64,000 nucleotides of DNA from Tretioscincus oriximinensis. Its lineage: Eukaryota; Chordata; Lepidosauria; Squamata; Gymnophthalmidae. Shown one piece after another: positions 21,242 to 31,787 of the stretch. How positions within the stretch are numbered: the stretch's first letter is position 1; each line of letters begins with the position of its first letter. The DNA is taken from the NCBI GenBank assembly GCA_022410635.1, contig JAJVDF010000138.1:890790-954789 (forward strand), written 5' to 3'. The notes beneath the pieces are model-generated. The model was not told the DNA's origin and made no database searches. It saw only the letters and a program-made list of their open reading frames with translations. The position numbers were made by a program, and so were the translations under genes.

Positions 21242-21329
21242 CTGGTCCTCTGATTTAGGTTAATAATGTTTCAACTGCTCCTATCTTGGTTTTCTTTTTA
21301 ACTCCATGCTGTCTTTTGGTCCTCGAATG

Positions 21330-21690
21330 AGTCAACTGCGAAATCCTGCCAGTTCTTCTTGTATAATATTGCTAAAATCAGACCCTTTTTTCAGGTTCTT
21401 CAGCAAACACCATAGTTCATGCTCTTGTCTTGACTACTGCAACCTTCCTTTGACCAGCCGTCCAGCCTGTCAGCTTAGTCTCCTGATTTCCGTCCAGTAT
21501 TCTGCTGCTGAAATCATTATCCAGTCTTGTCATTTACATCATGTCAACCTTCTTATTTCTTTTCATTGGCATCCTATTCCTTATAGAAGCCTGAAAGCTT
21601 TCGCTTCTTACTTTCAAAACTCTTTTTAACTTAGCCCCTTCCTATTTTTCTACTCTTGCATCCTCCCATCACTCCCCTTGTGCTTTGAGA
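21330..21690 (+). mobile_element. L2-like LINE, C-terminal coding relic
   Basis: One frame stays open for over 100 codons and keeps the LINE C-terminal order: SCLDYCNLPLTSRPACQL, VQYSAAEIII, then FHWHPIPYRSLKAF. This corresponds to the LDYCN...PACQL, VQN-AAR and LHWLPV-YR blocks known from L2/CR1-type reverse transcriptases. Key positions are altered (HWHP for HWLP) and the 5' part is absent. An old inactive copy. Confidence 0.7.
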
Positions 21691-22839
21691 CCACATAGGG
21701 TGCTTCCGCATGCTATTTTTTCCCCATATTTTTCTAGAGCTAGAAAGGTGTGAGTCCCACGTGGTTTGCCAGTGTGAAAAAAGATATAGCACCATTTTAA
21801 AAACCATGGGGAAAAGGAACTAACTTTAGCAGTTTTCCCTTTGCTGTTCATGCGTGGTGCAAAAAACAGGTACCCCANATGCGCAAATGATGTGGATTCA
21901 GGAATTTAATGCAGTGCAACTGCATGAATGATTACATCTGGGAATTTCACACTGGCTGATTCCAGGATGTCCAGTACCAGATGCCACTAATTAGAACAGT
22001 CAGCAAATGTTCTTAGTCCTGTTGCCCCTGTCTTCGGTACAGTGGCAAGGCTGACACCACAGAGAACAGCATGGCAACTGTTATATCTGAAGGCATGCGC
22101 CAGGAAAGCCCTCCAAGTCAACCGATGGTTTTCTCCCCATGGACCTGCTTCTCTTCTTTCTTACTTGTTACCACATACCTCTGTGACCATCTTCCCAAGC
22201 AGCTGCAAATGAAGGATCCACCTTACCAGCCGTTAATCCCCAACTATAAACTGTTCTATTCGTCAAAGTGTTNGGCATCTGCATTTAATGGTTTGCTGAC
22301 TGCCTGGTTAAGTTACCTGTTTCTGTGTATGTCTACTTGATATCAGTTTCACTTTTGTATTTTCATTTAAAACATCTCTTTTGTTTATTTTATTTTATGT
22401 TTTAACATTAGTGCTATACTTACTTTGCTTTTATTGTTCTGTAAAGTGCCATATTCTCCCTTGGCAAGACCTTCTAAAAGAAAGGTTGGATTGGAGAAGT
22501 ATCAAATGCCCCACCATTTCAACCCTACCTGTAGAAGCACCTTCAGAGTGTTTCTCTGAGGATACGCTGTTTCTCTTAGAAAGAAAAGGAAGGAGGCAGC
22601 ATATCTGGGGCATAACTCTGTCTCCTTTCCAGTTTCCTATTAGCCTTTAGAATTTATGCCTATGATTCAGATTCAGACAGATGACTAAGAAGTTTGCCAC
22701 ATGGAGCTGATCCAGCCCCACCAGTTGTTACTAGTTAGACTTCACATAGCATTCATATTTTAGGGGGGAAACATGTGTTAAAATATGTGGCTTTTTCCTA
22801 GAAACTTTAATAATAATAATCATTGCAGACCTATCCATA
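21691..22839. other. Unassigned sequence
   Basis: 21705-21975 has inverted-repeat wording at its ends and may be another short DNA-transposon relic. The remainder shows no gene. N bases at 21888 and 22273 break frames that lack motif support. Confidence 0.35.
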
Positions 22840-23520
22840 ATTGGGATAGAACGTATTGTCTGTGTCTTGCTACCATCCTTTCATGATGTCAATTCAGTTG
22901 TGAAATAGCCTATTTGTAATAGGGTTAATTTATGTTGTGAAAAATATTTCCAGATCCTTCATCGTTGCTGTCAGAATACAGCAGCCTTGAAGAATGTATG
23001 GAGAGGTACTAAAGATTCCTTTTTAATTGCTCTGGCTCTCTGTCAGGGATGCCTTGAACAGACAATAATAATTAAAAAAAAAAACCAGGGCAAATATAGA
23101 TACAAAATTCCAACCACGGGCTGCCTCCTGTCACACAGTGAACGCAAACGTAGATGCAGAGACAATAATGCAGAGGAAAAGCCAGTTTATATAGAATCCA
23201 TGGGGGGAAATTGTTCAAGGACAGTTAATGCTTGTGAAAATATGATTCTTGTAAAGATGCCAGCAGCTTAGCTACTTAAGTTTATTAGCCACGTAAATGC
23301 TTTTGTGCAAGTCAACTTTTCAGGAGTAACGAGACGGATGGTTGCAGCACATAATCGCTCGGTACAGCCGCTAACAATAGCAACAGACACACAGCGGGAT
23401 GTGGGTGGTAAGGAAGGAAAGGCAGACAAGAAGAGATTGCTGTACTTAGAACGGGTAATTTCATAAGGCCTGTGGAAAACATCTTCAGTCTTGAAGAACA
23501 GGGTTGAAACCAAAAAAACA
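22840..23520. other. Candidate conserved non-coding stretch
   Basis: No window repeat family lies here. It has balanced composition with scattered CpG (23325-23400, for example CGAGACGG, ATCGCTCGG and CCGCTAAC) and AT-rich homeodomain-like cores (GGGTTAATTTATG near 22922). Texture resembles conserved regulatory DNA. Not proven. Confidence 0.2.
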
Positions 23521-23727
23521 CCCTCCTACCCTCTCTAATTTGGGGTAAAACCCCACATTATTTTCTTCATGCTTCTGTACACTAGGAAGTCACCTTAGAA
23601 ACACAGTTGAATGGCACTCATGCCATCTTAACATAAGGAATGTGTGAAGAAAACAATATATTACACTTTTAAAAATCAAAACAAGAAAAAGCATTTTTGT
23701 AGTGCTTTCCCCCANTATTGTGCTATT
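23521..23727. other. Unassigned sequence
   Basis: Nothing recognised; one N at 23715. Confidence 0.3.
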
Positions 23728-23945
23728 TAGAAGAAGAAGAAGCCCTGGATTTTTATATCTAGCTTTTCTCACCTGAAGGAACTCAAAGCAGCTTACAATT
23801 CTATCTTCCCCACCATGCTGTGGTGGTTCCCATTTTTCTAGTCACAGTCTGTTGCAATTCTTGCTTTCGAACAGCTGGGCTGACTAGCGCTGCAGGTTAG
23901 TAGAAGGTGCTCGCCCAATGCCATAAGACATGCCACACATTGCCA
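23728..23945 (-). mobile_element. tRNA-derived SINE, family B
   Basis: Starts with the AAGAAGAAGAAG tail, then CTAGCTTTTCTCACCTGAAG, CTTCCCCACCATGCTGTGGT, TGCTTTCGAACAGCTGGGCT and AGTAGAAGGTGCTCGCCC. The tRNA-like head is mostly lost. Confidence 0.75.
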
Positions 23946-24251
23946 TAAAGATCAATGTGAGTTATATCTTGCAGACAAATTAAAACGGCTCATACCAACC
24001 AGAAACCTACAACTGGAAACAAAAGAGTATTTCAGGGCTTAGTGCTGCACCTATGAAAGAGTCCAGTTGGAGAAAAATTTGCCAAGGTTTTCAGAAGGGC
24101 CCCCNAAAAAATCTCTTTTCAATTCATTAGAATGGAATCAATAGAATACTGCTCCAACAGCTTGATTCCTATGCCCCAATCATTTAATCTAGCCTGTTTT
24201 TATTGTATATGTATTTTTATTACATATGTATTTTGTACCACCCCTTGATAT
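23946..24251. other. Unassigned sequence
   Basis: Nothing recognised in about 300 bases. Confidence 0.3.
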
Positions 24252-24360
24252 AAGGAGTCCAGCAAAGGGGCTAGTAGCACTTAGAGACTAATAGTAGAAA
24301 AGTTAATCTCTAAGTGCTCCTAANCCCTTTCTAATTGTCTACACGGCTATTTCTCTGAAA
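24252..24360. repeat. Fold-back element, family E, short form
   Basis: Inverted arms GTAGCACTTAGAGACTAAT (24271-24289) and TAATCTCTAAGTGCTCCTA (24304-24322) face each other with a loop of about 14 bases, followed by GTCTACACGGCTATTTCTCT. A deleted form of the element at 11503. Confidence 0.65.
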
Positions 24361-25404
24361 TTGTTATAAGGAGTGTTAGAAATAAACACTACTAGTAGTA
24401 TTACTACTGTTGCTACTACTATGATGAACATATTAACCAACCTTGAATTGAATCACAGCTGAAGAGAGAAAAAGGGAGAATTCAGATTCTAGTGTTATTT
24501 GGCCTAGTGAGGCACTATACCCATTGCCCTCTATTGAGTTTCTCCTTGATAATAAGATGCATAAATGAGATTCCTTGGGGCTTCTTTCAATATATAGGGG
24601 ATGCAATCAAACATGCTTAAAAAGGTGCCCTCTAGGTGAATTTGAGACTGAAATGATAGGCGTTTTTGCTACCTTTGACTTACTCCATCCTGATGCTCCA
24701 GAAAGGTGGGATTCCATCACGCTGAAGATGCTCTTTTTAATCCAGGCTGGGCAGGAAATAAAATAAAGGCAAGGGGCTCCCCATTTTGTAGGCAGTGCAT
24801 AAGTAAAAACTGTGTTCGGGNCAGTGCTGCCACACTGGAAAGTGAGCCCAGTCTGCCACAAAATAAGAGAGGCTTTTGGTCACCTTTTTAATAAGTGTGT
24901 CTAGGAAATGGGGTCCCTTTTCTTAAAGGAATGACTTTTAAAAAATCCCTATCTGATTGCACTAAAGATTTTTAGGGTGCGAATATAAAAGAAAGGCAAT
25001 TTCTGTGGCACTATTTACATATAAAATGCTTTCTCCCTCACGTCACATCCACCACAATATAATCTTTTTGGAGAGGCTTTAAGCTCCCTTTATCATCTAA
25101 GTCTTTTAAGAGGCTGCACAATGCACATAACATATTGTTATGATTCATTTTAGTAATGTGTTCATTTCTATTTGCTCTTAGCGGTAGCTCTTCAGGGAAA
25201 GAACTACGGCACAGAGGGAGTAGGAAATAAATAAATGGCAGTCCAGTTTATGCAACTAGCAGGATTGTGTTATAAATCTTTTCAGAAAATTCACATCGAA
25301 AGAAGGAACAGAGAGAAGGTTATAAGTCAAGTTTGACTTTTAGCATTAAGAAAAAATGCAATCTCATTCTCCACAGGTATTGATTCTAGATCAATATTAG
25401 AACC
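24361..25404. other. Unassigned sequence with a TAC microsatellite
   Basis: A TAC/AGT microsatellite is at about 24388-24422. The rest shows no gene. The frames at 24575-24891 have no family motif. Confidence 0.35.
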
Positions 25405-25520
25405 TGAAGAAGTGTTTACAAAAGCTCATGCCACCAACCTTTTTCTTGTTCATCTCTAAAGGGCTATGAGACCTCCTTGCTAGATTTTCTGGACCTGACT
25501 AGCCCAGCTATCTCTTTCAA
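25405..25520. repeat. Fold-back family E, second arm
   Basis: CCTGAAGAAGTGTTTACAAA, AGCTCATGCCACCAACCTTT, CTATGAGACCTCCTTGCTAG and GACTAGCCCAGCTATCTCTT in the usual inner-to-outer order. Confidence 0.65.
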
Positions 25521-25814
25521 ATTGACTACTATGGAAAGCGCCAAATTAGCCAAATAGAGTAGAACTCCATCAATCTCTCAAGGACTCTTGACCAGGTACA
25601 AGCAGATATCACCTTTCTAAAAACTGCAAGTGCCCTCTTGTTTTTAGGAAGGTTCCATTCTATTTGGCTAAACATTCCAAAAGGATTATGACTGAAAAAC
25701 CCATTACGAATCACATACCACATAGATTACAGTGGACAACTGTGGAATATTTTCTTTTAAAAAAAACCTACTGAGACACCTGATCATCAAACAAGAAAGG
25801 ATCAAGAGCAAAGC

Positions 25815-26005
25815 TAGCAGCTGAAGAAGTAGAGCTGCCAATGAAAGCTGAAGCTGTCTACCTTTTTCTTGTTAGAACATAAGAAGAGCCATACTGGATC
25901 AGGNCTCAGCCCATCAATTGTTAGTTTCCAAAAGGCTATGAGCCCCTTTTCCTAGATTTTCTAAACCCAGACCAGTATAGCTATTTCTTTGAAAACCAAT
26001 ATTAG
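25815..26005. repeat. Fold-back family E arm split by a tiny CR1 insertion
   Basis: The arm runs GCAGCTGAAGAAGTAGAGCT to CTACCTTTTTCTTGTTAG, is interrupted at 25876-25917, and resumes TTTCCAAAAGGCTATGAGCC to CCAGTATAGCTATTTCTTTG. Confidence 0.7.
25876..25917 (-). mobile_element. 42-bp 5'-truncated CR1 insertion with 7-bp target duplication
   Basis: The insert is AACATAAGAAGAGCCATACT plus GGATCAGG-N-CTCAGCCCATCAA, the last 42 bases of the CR1-like family in reverse. It is flanked by TTGTTAG at 25869-25875 and again at 25918-25924. This is one of the shortest interpretable LINE insertions I can see. Confidence 0.75.
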
Positions 26006-26546
26006 AGAGATCTTTATAACGTCTTACCTGTTGACTTGAATTGTTTCCTGGCATCAGAAAAAATTGAGAAGATACTTATTGGTTTTGGGATTTTACAAGC
26101 AAATGATTNGATGAAATCAAAAAATGCTACAAACATTCTCCAGCCACAGAGCAGTTATGACAGTTAGGCTTTGACTCCAACAAGAGAAACAATAAAATGT
26201 GTTTTATGAGTTTAATTTAGATTGACTAGCCTGATAACTGAGAAATATACTGAATATAAGAATGTAAAAATACTGTTTGCATGAAAACTAGAGAACAGTT
26301 ACCGTATGTTAAATTGTATGAGTACCCTAGCCTATGTTATGCNTTATACGTTGTATTCTTGCTTTTGACTGAAAGTAATGTTTAACTGTTTACTGATAAA
26401 AGGCTGGACTATTTATTACAAGATTAGCCTTTCTATCATAGATGTGGAACAAGGGATAATATATTTCTAGTAATTTTGCTAACCAAGATCCTACGTACAA
26501 TGTACATGCTGACATATGGTACATATATGTGTGTGTGTGTTCCACC
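26006..26546. other. Unassigned AT-rich sequence
   Basis: AT-rich, without recognised family; a short TG run is at 26523-26538. No gene. Confidence 0.35.
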
Positions 26547-26835
26547 CCTTACAGCAGAGGAGGAGGAGGAGGAAGAACAATTTTTATACCTCAGTTTTCT
26601 CACCTGAAGGGACTCAAAGAGGCTTACAAGCCATTTTCACACAAAGGCTTGCATTCTATCTTCTCCACCACACTGTGATGGTCCCCATTTATCTAATTGC
26701 AATCTCTTGTTTTCAAATAACTGTGTTGGCTAGAGTTGAGGCCAGTAGAGGGTGCTCATCTCTCTCTCCATGGCCTACGCAGGGCTTCAAGATTGGTTCT
26801 CTTGATCGAAAGACTATAAATATCACAGCAGGGGA
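26547..26835 (-). mobile_element. tRNA-derived SINE, family B (left arm of a head-to-head pair)
   Basis: GAGGAGGAGGAGGAAGAAC tail, TTTCTCACCTGAAGGGACTC, CACACTGTGATGGTCCCCAT, GCCAGTAGAGGGTGCTCATC and GGGCTTCAAGATTGGTTCTC. The tRNA-like head points toward the next SINE. Confidence 0.8.
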
Positions 26836-26852
26836 TCACTTGTTGCCTACCA

Positions 26853-27165
26853 GGCATGGATAGCTCAGTTGCTTAGGAATTCGTCTCTCGCCTGGGAGAT
26901 GGGGTTTCGAAGCCCTGTGTGGGAAGTGGGGAGGAGTGAGCACCTTCCACTAACCTGTAGCTCTAGCCAACCCAGCTATTCAAAAGCATGAATTGCAAGA
27001 AATTGCAACTGACTGCAAGTAGATACATGGGAACCACCATAGCCTGGTGGGGAAGATAGAATGTGAGCCTTCGGGCAAAATATATCCTTGTAAGCCGCTT
27101 TGAGTCCCTTTGAAAGGTGAGAAAAGCGGGGTATAAGAACCAAGTTCTTCTTCTTCTTCTTTTAC
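26853..27165 (+). mobile_element. tRNA-derived SINE, family B, best-preserved head
   Basis: The RNA polymerase III promoter is visible: A-box TAGCTCAGTTGC at 26861-26872 and B-box GTTTCGAAGCC at 26904-26914 (one change from GGTTCGANNCC). The body then gives TAGCTCTAGCCAACCCAGCT, CTGGTGGGGAAGATAGAATG, CTTGTAAGCCGCTTTGAGTC and AAAAGCGGGGTATAAGAACC, and ends in a CTT tail (27145-27163). The conserved boxes suggest a fairly young copy. Confidence 0.85.
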
Positions 27166-28245
27166 CGTCTATATTTATCAATAGGACTGTGTTTGCAAAT
27201 ACGTGAAATAGACTTAGAAGTTGTTCATTTCCTTGTTTCAGAAAACAGTGCCAAGAAGAAAAGAAANAGGCTTGGTGTGGAAGAACCAAGAGGAGAAAAA
27301 AAAACCCTCTGAAGATGGATTATGTGTTTTGGTGTCACTACGAATGCCATACCTTCCTGGATTTTTTCAAAGCAAATATTTGAGTCTCTTCCAAAAGGAA
27401 AAGCCCGAGAAAGTGATCCCTGGCCTTTTTATAATACGTTCCATCTTTGGCTCATGCTGCAAGGTCAAGCCACCACTTCAACTGATTTGCTCTCTTTCAT
27501 CCTGCCGTACCTATTTCAAACATGGCTCTCCTTAGAAGTGGTTTCAGCATATGCTTTATTAAAGAACCGAGGGGAGGAGGGGCCACGGCCTCTTTNGGAA
27601 CCCCAGATAAGGTGAGAATAAATCTGATGCTCATGTCACAGATGATGCTGACACTGTTGTGGGATTGCAGAGAACTTAGTTAATAAAGTGCAAAAGTTTC
27701 TCCATTGTCTGTATCATCTATCTGTCCAGCCAACTAGCCATCCATCCTTCTGTCATCCTAACCAGTTCTATCAAGGAAAAAAAAACACACACAGATTTTG
27801 CAACAGCTTGCTTCAAAATGGAGGGGGAAAGGGGCTACACTTTCCTGCTAATAAATTTTATTTTAATAAAAGAAGGGTCAAAGAAACAAAATGTCCACTT
27901 CTGCTTCAGCTGCGCTGTCTAGGTTCATTTCTGTTTAGCCCTGCAATCGTTGTCAAAGTCACAGATGTTTCAGTAGACTTTTGAAGAGAGAGNTATTCAA
28001 CCCTATCCAAATTTAATGCTAGCTGTCGAAGTAAATAGCCTCAGCGCACCCGTGGACACTTTGCTTTGGTACTCAAACTCCTAGCTATAGCTCCAGGACC
28101 TCAAGGTAAAGCAGAGAAACGAGCCCAAATCTTGGAAATCTTTTGCCTGTCTCTGAAGGTCTTATTAATCTAGGTGAGCTAAAAGGTGCCAATGGTCCTA
28201 AGCTACTTCCAGGCATCATTGTCCTGCTATTGTTGGGTATTCTAC
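27166..28245. other. Unassigned sequence
   Basis: No family recognised. Frames at 27221-27535 and 27322-27615 contain N bases and no known domain. Confidence 0.35.
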
Positions 28246-28550
28246 AAGAAAAATAAGAAGAACTGGGTTCTTATACCCCTCTTTTCTCACCTTCCAAAGG
28301 GACTCAAAGCAGCTTACAAGGGTGTTTTTGCCCGAAAGCTGACATTCTATCTTCCCCACCAGGCTCTGATAGTTCCCACGTACCTACTTGCAGTTAGTTA
28401 CAATTTCTTGCAATTCATGCTTCCGAATAGCTGGNTTGGCTAGAGCTACAGGCTAGTGGAAGGTGCCCACCCCTCCCCACGTCCCACATAGGGCTTCAAA
28501 ATCTCATCTCCCAGATGAGAGATGGATTCTTTAGCGACTGACGGCTAGTA
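28246..28550 (-). mobile_element. tRNA-derived SINE, family B
   Basis: AATAAGAAGAACTGGGTTCT tail, CTCAAAGCAGCTTACAAGGG, TCCCCACCAGGCTCTGATAG, GCTTCCGAATAGCTGG, GCTAGTGGAAGGTGCCCACC and a reversed head ending CTTTAGCGACTGA. Confidence 0.8.
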
Positions 28551-28559
28551 GTTCCTCAC

Positions 28560-28915
28560 TTTCAGAGATGCAAGGGGTAGGGGCCCATAGGAAGACCTCC
28601 TCTGTGGTGGCTCCCACACTCTAGAACAGCCTCCCTCTAGCAGCTTGCCAGGCACCTGCACTATACAGCTTTCAGTTCCTGGTAAAAACTTCCTTCTTTA
28701 CCAAGATCCCTAGCTGCATTTTTGTCCTACCAGGCAGGGTGGGGTGGGGGCTTAGAGGGAAGGAGTGGGGGAGGTGTTCATATTAACATTTTACTCTGTG
28801 TCTTTTTAACCTTCTGTTATTTGCCCTATGGTGAACGGGACAAAATGAACAAACAAACGAACTATCTAACTAACTAACTATATAAATACATAAATATATA
28901 AATAAATTGTCATAC
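28560..28915 (+). mobile_element. L2-like LINE 3' end
   Basis: GTGGTGGCTCCCACACTCTA then GAACAGCCTCCCTCTAGCAG corresponds to the LINE C-terminal phrase seen elsewhere as AAPRLWNSL. Next come AAAACTTCCTTCTTTACCAA, the 3' UTR with TTTTAACCTTCTGTTATTTG and a tail CCCTATGGTGAACGGGAC, then AACAAACAAAC/AACTAACT runs. The same subtype is at 56625-56802. Confidence 0.6.
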
Positions 28916-29224
28916 TCGTCTGAGTCCAAAATATCTACCAAAGGGGATCTTTGAGGTTCTACAATATTTTGGATATTCTGAAATAGAATGTATAGTTCTT
29001 TATTCTTTTATCAAGTAATCTTTAATTTCCAAGCATTCTAATAGCCAAGAACAAGTAAGTGATGTTTGAAGGCAAACCTAGACAATCAGTCCATATATCA
29101 TCATCCAGGTAGATATGCCAATAGTACCTTGAACTCACCTGTCCCTTTCCTGATCTGTCACAAAAGCTTGATCCCCATCAGTTGATAGAAGTAACTGGGG
29201 ATCTATGCCTTGATTACAGTCTTT
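28916..29224. other. Unassigned sequence
   Basis: Short AT repeats at the left edge; otherwise nothing recognised. Confidence 0.3.
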
Positions 29225-29665
29225 GGCTGCATCCAGACAGAGGCTTCATCCCCACTCACAATGTTTAGCAAAGTGGAAGCAATATCATCTTTAATCTGCC
29301 CCAAGTNGTTACAGATTTTCAGTGATCAACTCACTAAAAAGGTCTGTTGTCACGGAATATTTATCTACCACAGTTTGTGCGATTCAATAGTGGGCATTTC
29401 TATAATACGAAAAAAACCCTTCGAGGAGACATTCAGCAATTTGAACACGGAAAATTTCATGAGACTTTGATGCTCCATTAAAAATTAAAATGTCAAATGG
29501 CTCCCAGCTCGCAGAGAATGCTGGAGATTGTAATAAGGCAAGTGTCATAGGGCTCATCATGTGATGAAATTGCTAGGCAATGCGTCAGAACAGCATAAAA
29601 ACCTCGGTGAGGCGCGATCACCAATGCTTTTTAAAAGAAGTAGCAAGGCAAAACATGAAGTGGGA
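29225..29665 (+). repeat. Dispersed family C
   Basis: GCATCCAGACAGAGGCTTCA, AATATCATCTTTAATCTGCC, ACTCACTAAAAAGGTCTGTT, GGCTCCCAGCTCGCAGAGAA, GGGCTCATCATGTGATGAAA and TTTTAAAAGAAGTAGCAAGG line up with the copy at 6806. Frames are broken. Confidence 0.65.
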
Positions 29666-29674
29666 AAGGGCTCA

Positions 29675-30050
29675 GAGTCAATAATCCAATTGAAAGTTGA
29701 ATTTCTAATGCATTTGCTTTATCATCTTGTTCGATAAACTAGCAGAATGCGAGTTTTAAAGCCAATTATCCAAATTATTGGTAAACTGAGAAAACCAGCT
29801 GTCAAATTGGGATATAGGGTTAAATCAGAAGGGCTATATTGTTTGTATAATTTTTAATGAGAACTGGAAGAATGATGATATCTACTTTCCCGTAAACTTC
29901 CCCTTGCCTCACAAAAGGTGTGTGTGTGTGAAGCCTGATACTGACAGCAGAATAACCAATAGCATTTGGGACTATGGCACTTCCTCTTGACAACCAGGAA
30001 ACAAAATGGCTGCCAGGAGCTTGGAAAGTCTCATTTTCCAAGAACTGTCA
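29675..30050. repeat. Dispersed family D
   Basis: Shares TCAATAATCCAATTGAAAGT, TTTTAAAGCCAATTATCCAA, AGAAAACCAGCTGTCAAATT, CCAATAGCATTTGGGA and ACAAAATGGCTGCCAGGAGC with copies at 45890 and (partly) 57725. An unnamed interspersed family, placed immediately after a family C copy. Confidence 0.6.
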
Positions 30051-30194
30051 GAATGATAAAATCATACATGTAAAGGTATGAACACAGTGCTTTAAAGTTG
30101 AATAACTAATTAACAAGTGCTGTGTGGAAGACAGCCTTTCTATTTGTTTCCAATCAAAATGAAGACCTAAAGACATGTCATCTCTATCCCTACT

Positions 30195-30302
30195 TTTAAA
30201 TGTTTTAATTTTTGTAGTGATGTTTTACTGTTTTTGCCGCCCTGAGACTTTCGGGTATAGGGCGGGGTATAAGTGTAAATAAATAAATAAATAAATAAAT
30301 AC
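30195..30302 (+). mobile_element. LINE/SINE 3' tail
   Basis: TTTTGCCGCCCTGAGACTTT, then CGGGTATAGGGCGGGGTATA, then an AAAT run. The same tail ends the Sauria SINE at 55156-55409. The upstream T-rich part (30195-30230) looks like LINE 3' UTR, so I favour an L2-like LINE end. Confidence 0.6.
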
Positions 30303-31079
30303 TCAATTTTACCAACCCACTCCAGAATGCCTTTTGTTGGTTGCCTAAATTAGCAATTCAGCCATTTTACTCACGCTGTTCTTGTATTATTTACTTAACA
30401 GATGCTGTTCCAGTCTCTGGTGTAAATAACACAATAAAACAAAAGAACTGTTTGAGATAAGCCACTTCGTAACAACAAGAGGTGACACCATGTGTAGGGA
30501 AATAATTAAATCAGTCTGTTCGGAACAATGTTTTAAGACTTGAGTGATATACCATTACATATTTCTGCAAAAGGCGCACAGCACAGAGGGAAGGGAAGTG
30601 GCATGTGATTAGCTGCAAACAACAGGCACTGGGGATAGCATTACCCATTCAGTAGCTTTGGTTTGGCACCGACTTGCCTGTCACAGTATTAAAACAAAAC
30701 AAAACAAAAATATTGGAGGTAACATAACATCACAGACAAAGAACAGATGATGTTGCCTTTTGACTATCCATCATGCACAGAGCTGCCAACTTCAGGGCTT
30801 CTCTCTGTACTGACATTTCAGACAAAGTATGTGTCAAACATATTAAATAATACACCAAGCTGTGGATTATTAAGTGTGGGGAAACTTGACCACAGCAATT
30901 AAAAGGGGATTAAAGAATAAGAATCAGTCCTTTATGTGGCATACACCACTTGCCCCTTGTAACGTACAAAGCCTTAAAAGTTTTAAAGTGTGAAAGCCAT
31001 TAAATGAAACAAAAAAAAATTAGGCTGTATCCACATGGCACTGGTTTATTCTGGAAGTTTCTAATATTTACCAGTGGTT
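30303..31079. other. Unassigned sequence
   Basis: No gene or family recognised; an AAAAC run is at 30690-30708. Confidence 0.35.
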
Positions 31080-31325
31080 GATGCATCTCATTCATACCAT
31101 GTCCCACGAGGAACAGTTAAAAGATCTAGGGGTGTTTAGTCTACAAAAGAGAAGACTAAAAGGAGACCTGATTGACTAGAAATAATGGAAATAAACTGCA
31201 AGGAAGTAGATTTAGATTAGATATCAGAAAAAAACTTTCTGACAGCAAGGGTAGGTGGTGGTGAGTTCTTCTTCACTAGACCACCATTTGTCTGAGATGG
31301 TTTAGTGGGTTTTGTTAGAAATCAG
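31080..31325 (+). mobile_element. CR1 LINE 3' part, classical subtype
   Basis: CATGTCCCACGAGGAACAGT, GATCTAGGGGTGTTTAGTCT, AAGACTAAAAGGAGACCTGA (the SLQKRRLKGDL-type coding block), CTGCAAGGAAGTAGATTTAG and ATTTGTCTGAGATGGTTTAG. The octamer tail is lost. Confidence 0.7.
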
Positions 31326-31535
31326 AGAAGTAGCTATGTTAGTCTAAATAAATAATTTTTAATTTGTGGTGCAACATTGTGGTCTTATTCATATGTATGA
31401 CAAGATTGCCATCAAAACTATGGAATACCCCATTACAAAAGTGCAACCATGGTGTTCCCATTACACTAAAATATTTCATCTTCATGTTGCCTCAGAAGAA
31501 AAGGTAGATAGGATGAGTTTAAAAGACAGAAGAAA

Positions 31536-31787
31536 AGAAAGAAGAAAAAAGGAAGAAGAAAAGGAAGAAGAAAAAAAGGAAGAAGAAAAGGAAGAAGAAG
31601 AAGAAGAAGAAGAAGAAGAAGAAGAAGAAGAAGAAGAAGAAGAAGAAGAAGAAGNNNNNNNNNNNNNNNNNNNNNNNNNNNNNNNNNNNNNNNAGAAGAA
31701 GAAGAAGAAGAAGAAGAAGAAGAAGAAGAAGAAGAAGAAGAAGAAGGAGGAGGAGGAGGAGGAGGAGGAGGAGGAGGAGGAGGAGGG
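31536..31787. repeat. Long GAA/GGA trinucleotide tract with assembly gap
   Basis: Irregular AAG/GAA units from 31536 become pure GAA by about 31590 and run into 39 N bases (31655-31693), continue as GAA to about 31745, then as GGA to 31786. At least 38 GAA units are visible and the true length is unknown. It is the expanded tail of the reversed SINE that follows. Confidence 0.85.

Noticed and set aside
26861..26914. Functional tRNA gene
   Set aside because: A and B boxes are present, but the sequence continues as a SINE body with a CTT tail and does not fold as a full cloverleaf with an acceptor stem that I can see.
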